DNA of 11,878 bases from Fimiplasma intestinipullorum (GTDB lineage Bacteria > Bacillota_I > Bacilli_A > Erysipelotrichales > Coprobacillaceae): the NCBI GenBank assembly GCA_018715065.1, contig DVMJ01000102.1:1-11878 (forward strand), read 5' to 3'. Positions 6,531 through 11,878 of this stretch are shown one piece after another. The notes beneath the pieces are model-generated. The model was not told the origin of the DNA. It saw only the letters and a list, made by a program, of their open reading frames with translations, and ran no database searches. The first letter of the stretch is position 1. The number at the start of each line of letters is the position of its first letter. The translations under genes and the position numbers were made by a program.

Positions 6531-8376
6531 ATCCTTCATGAAAAACAATTTCTTTTTGTTCAACGGTGATCTGATGCCACAAACAGAACATAAAGACCGT
6601 CCAGATCTTACGTGAATAATCCTTATGATCAGCGATATGTTCATCCAGCAGATGCAAGATGTAATCCTTATTGATGTAAGCATCCACCTGAGCTTCTTCA
6701 ATCGTCTGACGTACGACTTTACCTAAATCTTTTTTCAACCAAACACGGATCGGGGTTGGAAAACCAAGTTTCTTTTTCTCAACCATGTGCTGGGGGATCA
6801 CCCCATCGAAAGCCTCACGCAATAGCACCTTTGTATTGTTTTTATTGATCTTCTGATTCAATGAGAGACGACTGGCCACAGCCATGACTTCTTTATCCAA
6901 AAACGGTACCCTCAGCTCAATGGAATGAGCCATGGACATCTTATCCCCTTTGATCAGAATATCGCCCTGAAGCCACGTATTCATATCAATGAACTGCATC
7001 GTTGTCACGTAATCATAGCCCATCTTCTCACAATGATCATAGAGTGGCTTGATCACTTTCTGATAAGTGTAGTCCGGATCATAATGCTTCATTACCTTGG
7101 CTACCTGTTCATTTTCAAAGATCTTGGCATTGCCGATGTAGCGACTAGAAAGCGGGCTGGTCGCTCTTAATAGATAGCTCTTGCCTTTGATATCCGGCAG
7201 CTTTTGAGCGATCGCATGGATCAGCGAGCGCAAAGGTTTAGGCAAATGCCACATAGGTTTCACACTCAAATATTCCTTGTAGATGTTATATCCGCCAAAG
7301 AATTCATCGGACCCTTCGCCGCTCATGACGACTTTGACATGTTTGCGGGCTTCCTGGCTCAAAAAGTAGATGCCGGGAGCAGAAGGGTCAGCCATCGGAT
7401 CATCTAGTTTGGAAACAATGTCCGGCAGCGCTTCGATATATTCCTGCTGTGTAATAATATGTGCATAGTTCTCAATTCCCAGCGCCTCAGCGGTTTTCTT
7501 AGCGACTTCGATCTCATTATAGCCTTCCACATCAAAACCAACAGTAAACGATTTGATGCCTGGTTTTAAACGGCTGGCAATCGTTGCAATGATCGTTGAA
7601 TCGATTCCGCCAGACAAAAAGGTTCCGACCTCGACATCGGCAATCATATGCGCCTGAACTGAATTCTCCATGATTGCCAGAATGTCTTCCTTGCTCACAG
7701 GCGCCTGTTCATAAGTAGGAAGATAATAACGCGTGAAGGTCAACTTCTGATCTTCAAAACAGAAATAATGACCTACAGGAACTTTTTTGATTTCTTTGAG
7801 CATCGTTTTACCCATTGGAACAAACTGGAAAGAAAGATAGCTCTGCAAAGCAGTCTCGTCGACTGTCCGCGTTTCTAATAAAGGTAATAGGGCTTTATAT
7901 TCGGATGAAAAAGCGACAAAATCCTCATTTTCCGTATAATAAAGTGGTTTGATTCCAAAATGATCGGCTGCCCCGAACATTTTATGATTTGTTTCGTCGT
8001 AGATCAAAAAAGTAAACATACCTCTGAGCTTCTCAACACATTTTTCACCATAAGCAAGATAACTCGTCAGCAAGACCTCAGTATCTGAAGTCGTTTCAAA
8101 AGTATATCCCTGACTTACCAGATCTTTTTTGATAGTCTGATAATTATAGATCTCACCATTAAAAATCATCGTATGCCCCAATTTCTTAAAAGGCTGATGT
8201 CCATTAGCTAAATCGATGATGCTTAAACGGCTAAAGCCTAGCAATGCATCATCAAAAGCCTCGATGCCGGTATCATCCGGACCGCGATGAAAGATGGCAT
8301 CCAAGCCACTTTTCAGCATATCTATCGTAACTTTATCTGTTTTTCTCTTAAAAAAGACAGAAACGTGACCACACAT
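6529..8376 (-). CDS. asnB: Asparagine synthase (glutamine-hydrolysing)
   Basis: This 615-residue cytoplasmic enzyme makes asparagine from aspartate, ATP and glutamine. Residues about 1-200 are the class II glutamine amidotransferase domain. It has the Cys2 nucleophile in MCG, HRGPDD (30-35), FSRLSIID (48-55), NGEIYNY (73-79) and SDTEVLL (97-103). The remainder is the synthetase domain with the ATP pyrophosphatase P-loop SGGIDS (255-260), GEGSDEFFGGY (353-363) and a GDKMSMAHSIELRVPFLD segment. Length and motifs are closest to the Bacillus AsnO type (about 615 residues). GGAGG lies 7 nt before the ATG. One oddity is GAADHFGIKPLYY (135-147), where the usual GARD arginine is Ala137; the aspartate is kept. 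The gene has its own promoter and terminator, and no T-box leader is seen. It is divergent from the pentapeptide repeat gene. Confidence 0.95.
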   Translation of the reverse strand: MCGHVSVFFKRKTDKVTIDMLKSGLDAIFHRGPDDTGIEAFDDALLGFSRLSIIDLANGHQPFKKLGHTMIFNGEIYNYQTIKKDLVSQGYTFETTSDTEVLLTSYLAYGEKCVEKLRGMFTFLIYDETNHKMFGAADHFGIKPLYYTENEDFVAFSSEYKALLPLLETRTVDETALQSYLSFQFVPMGKTMLKEIKKVPVGHYFCFEDQKLTFTRYYLPTYEQAPVSKEDILAIMENSVQAHMIADVEVGTFLSGGIDSTIIATIASRLKPGIKSFTVGFDVEGYNEIEVAKKTAEALGIENYAHIITQQEYIEALPDIVSKLDDPMADPSAPGIYFLSQEARKHVKVVMSGEGSDEFFGGYNIYKEYLSVKPMWHLPKPLRSLIHAIAQKLPDIKGKSYLLRATSPLSSRYIGNAKIFENEQVAKVMKHYDPDYTYQKVIKPLYDHCEKMGYDYVTTMQFIDMNTWLQGDILIKGDKMSMAHSIELRVPFLDKEVMAVASRLSLNQKINKNNTKVLLREAFDGVIPQHMVEKKKLGFPTPIRVWLKKDLGKVVRQTIEEAQVDAYINKDYILHLLDEHIADHKDYSRKIWTVFMFCLWHQITVEQKEIVFHEG

Positions 8377-8408
8377 CCTGGTTCCTCCTTTACAAAAATA
8401 ACGTTAAT

Positions 8409-8438
8409 ATTATACACTAAATCCCCCTCTTTAAGCAA
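8409..8438 (-). promoter_or_regulatory. asnB promoter
   Basis: On the minus strand TATAAT (8414-8409) is preceded by TTGCTT (8438-8433) with an 18-nt spacer. Transcription would start near 8402, inside the palindrome TAACGTTA (8399-8406), leaving a leader of about 25 nt. That is too short for a T-box or other riboswitch. Confidence 0.6.
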
Positions 8439-8476
8439 CGACTAAACAAAAATATCTTGGCAAAGCCACTCTTTTC

Positions 8477-8504
8477 TTTACTTTTTATGGTACTTTGATA
8501 TGAT
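8477..8504 (+). promoter_or_regulatory. Promoter of the pentapeptide repeat gene
   Basis: An extended -10, TGATATGAT, is at 8496-8504. A fair -35, TTTACT, lies at 8477-8482 with a 16-nt spacer. Transcription would start near 8511, about 26 nt before the ATG. Confidence 0.45.
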
Positions 8505-8536
8505 GAAAGAAAGAACAGAAAGGAAGAGATGTCACC

Positions 8537-9187
8537 ATGCCAATCACTTCACCCAAGCTGCCTAAGCAGTTGATAAAAGGGATCGATATAAACCGCGATT
8601 TTCTAACATGTCTAGAAAAGGATGAAAGCCTCGAAGCCATTCATTACAGTAATCAGGCCTTGGAATATCAAAATTATCGGCAGCTAGAGATCCGCGCCGC
8701 TATCTTCGATCATATCTATTTTGATCATTTTGAATTGAACAACGGTTATTTTCTGGATGTTGTGCTGGATTCCTGTGATCTATCCAATGCCCATTTGAAC
8801 AATTCATTGCTAAGACGAGTGGTCTTTAAAGACTGTAAACTCGTTGGTGTCGATTTTAACGAGTGCAGTTTTGACCAGGTTCGTTTCGAAAACTGCCTGA
8901 TGACCATGGCCAGCTTTGCACAATTTGCCACGAAAGGATTACTTTTTGAAAGCTGTGATCTTGGCAACGCCAGCTTTCTTGAGGCATCACTCAAAAAAGT
9001 CAGCTTTCAAACTTGTAAACTGATCCAGGCAGAGTTTCTGCATGCGTCACTGATGAATGTGGATCTATCAAACAGTGAGATTGACGGGATCACCCTGACC
9101 CTCGATGATCTCAAAGGAGCCATCGTCAGACCCAGTCAGGCCCTTTCTTTAAGTCGCTTGCTCGGTCTGCAAATCAAGGATGAGTAG
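8537..9187 (+). CDS. Qnr-like pentapeptide repeat protein (Gram-positive chromosomal type)
   Basis: The protein has 216 residues, the size of Qnr proteins. From about residue 50 to 180 it shows pentapeptide repeats with Phe or Leu at the central position, for example CDLSNAHLNN, CKLVGVDFNECSFDQVRFEN and CDLGNASFLEASLKKVSF. These should fold as a right-handed quadrilateral beta helix. A break around MTMASFAQFATKG (about 117-129) fits the loop between coils. The C-terminal tail, LTLDDLKGAIVRPSQALSLS followed by RLLGLQIK, matches the closing segment and dimer end typical of Gram-positive Qnr-like proteins such as that of Enterococcus faecalis, as I recall that sequence. Known relatives mimic DNA and bind DNA gyrase, lowering fluoroquinolone susceptibility. 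That activity here is inference; the native role of chromosomal copies is unclear. The gene has its own promoter, and nothing nearby suggests recent transfer. Confidence 0.8.
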   Translation: MPITSPKLPKQLIKGIDINRDFLTCLEKDESLEAIHYSNQALEYQNYRQLEIRAAIFDHIYFDHFELNNGYFLDVVLDSCDLSNAHLNNSLLRRVVFKDCKLVGVDFNECSFDQVRFENCLMTMASFAQFATKGLLFESCDLGNASFLEASLKKVSFQTCKLIQAEFLHASLMNVDLSNSEIDGITLTLDDLKGAIVRPSQALSLSRLLGLQIKDE

Positions 9188-9260
9188 GCATTTGATGCTT
9201 GAAGCGTGCCTACATCCTTTCCCCACAGATGACGGAAATTCCCTTTTCATTACCCATGAT

Positions 9261-9297
9261 CAAAAAGTACCGCAGTCGTTTGACTGCGGTTTGATTT
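9261..9297. terminator. Bidirectional terminator between the Qnr-like gene and pepF
   Basis: A perfect 9-bp GC-rich stem pairs 9269-9277 with 9282-9290 around a GTTT loop. It is followed by TTTTT on the minus strand (9266-9262) and by a weaker TTGATTTAT on the plus strand. It serves the two convergent genes, more strongly pepF. Confidence 0.85.
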
Positions 9298-11068
9298 ATC
9301 GAAGGCTTAGTTTTTCAATCAGAGTATCAATGTCTTCTTCAATCATCTTCAGGGATGAACGCCAGAAATCAATATCATGAATATTGATACCAATGCTCTT
9401 GGCAACATCGTACACCGACATTTTACCTGTAGATGCCAGCAGTTGCTTATACTTTGATACAAAAGCTGGTCCCTCTTTCACATACATCGCATAAAGTCCC
9501 TTGGCAAAAAGTTGACCGAAGGCATAAGGAAAATTATAGTAATTCGCTGTCGCGTAATAATAATGCGGTTTCCAGGTCCACATATACGGATGACGATAAT
9601 GTGGATCCAACCCATCCCCATAGCTTTCAATCTGCGCTTCTTCCATCAGATGGCAGATTTCTTTAGCTGATAAAGGACCATTCGCTCTTTCTTTAAAGAA
9701 GGCATCTTCAAATAGGAAACGGGAGTAGATATCTACAATGACCTGATTACAACCACTGACTTCCGCTTCCAGCACAGCCAGCGCTTCTTCATCTGACATA
9801 GAAGCCAAAGCCGCCTTTTTTACCAACGTTTCGTTAAATGTAGAGGCTGTTTCTGCCAGCGGCATAGGAGAATTCAGATTCAGGATGGATTCATTTTGAC
9901 TGCATAAATTATGAAAGGCGTGGCCAAGTTCATGTGCCATGGTCACGATGCTATCAAAGCTGGCACCAAAGTTCATGAGTACACGACTTTGTTTCACTGA
10001 AGGCAGGTTGGCACAAAATGCCCCTCCGACCTTACCTGCTCTTGGATATACGTCGATCCAATGTTCATCGATCGCACGTTGAGCCATATCAGCCATTTCC
10101 TGATCAAAGCCAGCAAACTGTTCCACAATCAATTGACCAGCTTCCTGGTAAGTATAACGTTCTGTTGTCTGCGTCACCGGCGCATAAAGATCATAGAAAG
10201 GAAGACCATTGGTATGCCCTAATGCCTCTGCCTTGGCTTTCATATAGGCTCTAAAATGAGGCAGGCTTTCCCGGATGGCTTCCAGCATCGTCTCCAGGGT
10301 CTCACGATCCATGCGCGAGTCAAGTAAGGTCTCATCCAAAACAGACTCATAGCCACGCCATTTGGAGACTGTCAGGACCTCCCCTTTGATGGCATTTAAG
10401 CAGGCAGCTAGACCATCTTCCGTATCCTGATAAGCAGCAATTTCTGCCTCATAGGCCTTTTTTCTTGTTACTGGATCAGGATCATAGGCCAAGTTTAAAA
10501 CCATTGTCAACGGTAATTTTTCAGCCTTTCCATTCAATTCCAGATCGACCTTCATATTGCCGATGATCTGATCTTTCAGACGGGCAAAGGCACTGGACCC
10601 CGTCTGACGCATACTGGCTACCAATGCCTCTTCGCGACTTGAAAGACGGTACTTTTCCTGCATTTGCATCTCTTTGAGTACAAAAGCGTGTTCACTTAAA
10701 TACGGTGTGCTGTTTAACACGCGATCCAGATCAGGCAAATGACTCAGCCAGTTTTCAAAGCAAGTCGAACTTTCGACACTGTCGTTGAGTATCTGATCGA
10801 TCAGATCTTCATACTTGACCGCTTTTTCATTTTGAGTATCTGCACTCGAAACTAATGAAACATAACCGCCTAATTTTTGAGCTAAAAGCAGCGTCTCACT
10901 TTCCAGCTTCAATGCCTCTTCAAGTTTCCTGGTTGCCTCTTGATCATCCTGGCAGATGACATCGATCAAGGCATTCCATTCTCCTACTTTTTCTTTTAAA
11001 GCTTCCAGATCTTCCTGAATCATCGGATCATCCATGGAAGCATATAAGACCGATAGATCCCATTCCAT
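9296..11068 (-). CDS. pepF: Oligoendopeptidase F-type zinc metallopeptidase (family M3B)
   Basis: The protein has 590 residues, a normal length for the PepF/M3 family, with no signal peptide, so it should cleave short peptides in the cytoplasm. The zinc site is visible as H379-E380-L-G-H383 (HELGHAFHNL), with the third ligand Glu406 in PLAETASTFNE, 23 residues after the second histidine. The start WDLSVLY and the C-terminal WKPHYYYATANYYNFPYAFG segment (substrate-binding His and Tyr residues) also fit. I choose the ATG at 11068, 9 nt after GGAGG (11082-11078). An in-frame ATG at 11086 lies ahead of that site and has no ribosome binding site of its own. The gene begins 1 nt after the stop codon of the Crp/Fnr regulator, so the two are translated from one message and probably coupled. 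A strong hairpin terminator follows. Confidence 0.93.
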   Translation of the reverse strand: MEWDLSVLYASMDDPMIQEDLEALKEKVGEWNALIDVICQDDQEATRKLEEALKLESETLLLAQKLGGYVSLVSSADTQNEKAVKYEDLIDQILNDSVESSTCFENWLSHLPDLDRVLNSTPYLSEHAFVLKEMQMQEKYRLSSREEALVASMRQTGSSAFARLKDQIIGNMKVDLELNGKAEKLPLTMVLNLAYDPDPVTRKKAYEAEIAAYQDTEDGLAACLNAIKGEVLTVSKWRGYESVLDETLLDSRMDRETLETMLEAIRESLPHFRAYMKAKAEALGHTNGLPFYDLYAPVTQTTERYTYQEAGQLIVEQFAGFDQEMADMAQRAIDEHWIDVYPRAGKVGGAFCANLPSVKQSRVLMNFGASFDSIVTMAHELGHAFHNLCSQNESILNLNSPMPLAETASTFNETLVKKAALASMSDEEALAVLEAEVSGCNQVIVDIYSRFLFEDAFFKERANGPLSAKEICHLMEEAQIESYGDGLDPHYRHPYMWTWKPHYYYATANYYNFPYAFGQLFAKGLYAMYVKEGPAFVSKYKQLLASTGKMSVYDVAKSIGINIHDIDFWRSSLKMIEEDIDTLIEKLSLR

Positions 11069-11069
11069 T

Positions 11070-11687
11070 TTAACGAACCTCCTCATCCTTTAACAAAGTA
11101 ATGCGACCGCGTTCCAGACTGACTAGACCTTCTCGCTCCATTTTCTTGAGATGACGTGAAATGACCTCACGGCTTGTCTGCAAAGTCTCTGCCAACATCT
11201 GGTGGGTCATATAGATGTATTTCGATTTCGACTGTTTAAAATACTGCATCAAGCGTTGTTCGATCGGCATATCCTTAATCAGCTGATTATACATCATCTG
11301 CTCCAGCTTATCTAAACAATCATGGTAGATTTCTAATAAAAACTCCGGATCCTTCAAGAGAATATTTTCAAGATCATCATTGGTCACAAACGCAAAATCA
11401 ACATCTGTCTGAGCGACGACCTCTACCTGGAGCTCTGCATCAGAACGCAGCATACATTTCAAAGCAGAATGACAATATTGTCCTGGAGCTATATGGTAAA
11501 GATAGAGGACATCCCCTTCATCATTGATCTGCGTTGTTAAAAACATGCCTGAAAGTAAAAAAGGAAACCCCGCACAACATTCGTTGATCACTTTAAATTT
11601 TTCACCGCTGGTCAGCTGATAGAAATGATAAGTTAATTTCCCATCAAGCTTTCTAAGGATGGGATAGAGTTCATATAGTCTATTCAT
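11070..11687 (-). CDS. Crp/Fnr-family transcriptional regulator
   Basis: The protein is about 205 residues from the ATG at 11687. A GTG at 11702 would add five residues, but it sits 1 nt from the purine-rich AAGGG and inside the palindrome, so I prefer the ATG. The start remains uncertain. The N-terminal part (about 10-115) is a cyclic-nucleotide-binding-type jelly roll, including YLYHIAPGQYCHSALKCML. The C-terminal part is a winged helix-turn-helix in which MTHQMLAETLQTSREVISRH supplies the two helices and LKKMEREGLVSLERGRITLL the wing. Several cysteines are present (a CC pair at about 37-38, then C72 and C79), but not in the N-terminal arrangement of E. coli FNR, so the signal is unknown. 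A consensus promoter and a 15-bp palindrome precede it, suggesting self-regulation. It forms an operon with pepF. Confidence 0.9.
   Translation of the reverse strand: MNRLYELYPILRKLDGKLTYHFYQLTSGEKFKVINECCAGFPFLLSGMFLTTQINDEGDVLYLYHIAPGQYCHSALKCMLRSDAELQVEVVAQTDVDFAFVTNDDLENILLKDPEFLLEIYHDCLDKLEQMMYNQLIKDMPIEQRLMQYFKQSKSKYIYMTHQMLAETLQTSREVISRHLKKMEREGLVSLERGRITLLKDEEVR
11078..11082 (-). promoter_or_regulatory. pepF: Ribosome binding site that fixes the pepF start
   Basis: GGAGG (11082-11078) lies within the last codons of the regulator gene, 9 nt before the ATG at 11068. The alternative ATG at 11086 is upstream of it, so the site supports the shorter protein and translational coupling. Confidence 0.7.
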
Positions 11688-11688
11688 C

Positions 11689-11703
11689 TGTGATCCAATC
11701 ACA
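11689..11703. promoter_or_regulatory. Candidate Crp/Fnr-type operator at the regulator's own start
   Basis: TGTGATTGGATCACA (minus strand) is a perfect inverted repeat with 6-nt arms and a 3-nt centre. It resembles the Crp half-sites TGTGA/TCACA but with 5 instead of 6 bases between them. It lies about 8-22 bases after the predicted transcription start and just upstream of the ATG, a position suited to repression. The arms could also form a small RNA hairpin that hides the ribosome binding region. Confidence 0.6.
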
Positions 11704-11717
11704 CCCTTCTTAAATTA

Positions 11718-11746
11718 ATTATAACCATTTAATCTGAAATTGCCAA
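11718..11746 (-). promoter_or_regulatory. Consensus promoter of the Crp/Fnr-pepF operon
   Basis: TTGGCA (11746-11741) and a perfect TATAAT (11723-11718) are spaced by exactly 17 nt on the minus strand. The predicted start is near 11711. The -35 box begins 1 nt after the T-run of the upstream tRNA terminator. Confidence 0.8.
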
Positions 11747-11747
11747 C

Positions 11748-11769
11748 AAAAAAAGTCCTCAAAGAGGAC
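11748..11769 (-). terminator. Terminator of the tRNA operon
   Basis: Minus-strand GTCCTC (11769-11764) pairs with GAGGAC (11760-11755) around a TTT loop and is followed by seven T residues (11754-11748). It lies 12 nt after the CCA end of tRNA-Phe. Confidence 0.85.
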
Positions 11770-11781
11770 ATTCATACAAAA

Positions 11782-11857
11782 TGGTGGTTCCGGGCGGAAT
11801 CGAACCACCGACACGGGGATTTTCAGTCCCCTGCTCTACCGACTGAGCTACGGAACC
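11782..11857 (-). tRNA. tRNA-Phe (anticodon GAA)
   Basis: The 76-nt gene folds completely. It has acceptor GGTTCCG/CGGAACC, discriminator A with encoded CCA, D stem GCTC/GAGC, anticodon stem GGGGA/TCCCC with loop CTGAAAA, a 5-nt variable loop, and T stem GGTGG/CCGCC with loop TTCGATT. The GAA anticodon reads both phenylalanine codons. It is the last gene of a tRNA operon that enters from the right edge. Confidence 0.97.
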
Positions 11858-11858
11858 A

Positions 11859-11878
11859 TGGCGGTCCGGACGGGACTT
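11859..11878 (-). tRNA. tRNA-Asp, 3' end only (cut by window edge)
   Basis: These 20 bases are positions 57-76 of a tRNA: the end of the T loop, the 3' half of the T stem, acceptor strand CCGGACC, discriminator G and encoded CCA. The acceptor sequence with G73 matches Bacillus-type tRNA-Asp (GUC), and Asp followed by Phe is a common order in Bacillota tRNA operons. The anticodon is outside the window, so identity is inferred. Only 1 nt separates it from tRNA-Phe. Confidence 0.75.

Noticed and set aside
6450..6701. Open frame of 83 codons on the minus strand across the end of asnB
   Set aside because: It overlaps the asnB coding end and its terminator in another frame, has no ribosome binding site and no recognisable protein pattern.
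8399..8406. TAACGTTA palindrome at the predicted asnB transcription start
   Set aside because: Only 8 bases and AT-rich. It could be an operator, but nothing else supports it.
8377..8440. Possible T-box or other riboswitch before asnB
   Set aside because: The predicted leader is only about 25 nt, too short for a T-box specifier and antiterminator.
9180..9380. Open frame on the plus strand after the Qnr-like gene
   Set aside because: It runs through the bidirectional terminator and into pepF antisense, so it is not a plausible gene.
1..11878. CRISPR array, prophage or defence island
   Set aside because: No regularly spaced repeats, Cas, integrase or phage genes were seen; apart from the IS remnant the genes look like ordinary chromosome.

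Overview
The window looks like a chromosomal segment of a moderate-to-low G+C Bacillota. An Erysipelotrichia-like gut bacterium is my best guess (inference). The reasons are strong GGAGG ribosome binding sites about 7 nt before most starts, sigma-A promoters close to TTGACA/TATAAT, an AsnO-like asparagine synthetase, a BspA-type leucine-rich repeat gene, an IS1634-like transposase remnant, and an Asp-Phe tRNA pair with encoded CCA ends.

Layout. 1-~660: AT-rich remnant of an insertion sequence, with the N-terminal part of a transposase on the minus strand, its promoter and an inward-facing terminator hairpin. 663-1779: a single gene for a probably cytoplasmic leucine-rich repeat protein with its own promoter and terminator. 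1900-4938: a two-gene operon on the plus strand, a VWA/DUF2201-type protein followed by a MoxR-like AAA+ ATPase (4-nt overlap), with a promoter, nearby repeat motifs and a strong terminator. 4972-6454: a minus-strand pair, an AEC-family transporter then a GNAT acetyltransferase. 6498-8438: asnB on the minus strand with its own promoter and terminator. 8477-9290: a plus-strand pentapeptide repeat gene of the Gram-positive chromosomal Qnr type, sharing a bidirectional terminator with the next unit. 9296-11746: a minus-strand operon of a Crp/Fnr-family regulator and an oligoendopeptidase F, separated by 1 nt, with a good promoter and a perfect 15-bp palindrome at the regulator's start. 11748-11878: the 3' end of a minus-strand tRNA operon (partial tRNA-Asp, complete tRNA-Phe, terminator).

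How genes work together. The ATPase and the VWA protein should form a MoxR/VWA chaperone-like machine; its client cannot be read from the sequence. The Crp/Fnr protein probably controls its own operon through the palindrome, and so the peptidase. AsnB makes asparagine from aspartate and glutamine. The other genes look independent. No gene-free stretch exceeds 300 bases. The clearest candidates for something new are the palindrome-controlled Crp/Fnr-pepF operon, the MoxR/VWA pair whose metallopeptidase-like motif lacks its glutamate, and the BspA-type repeat protein with no export signal.
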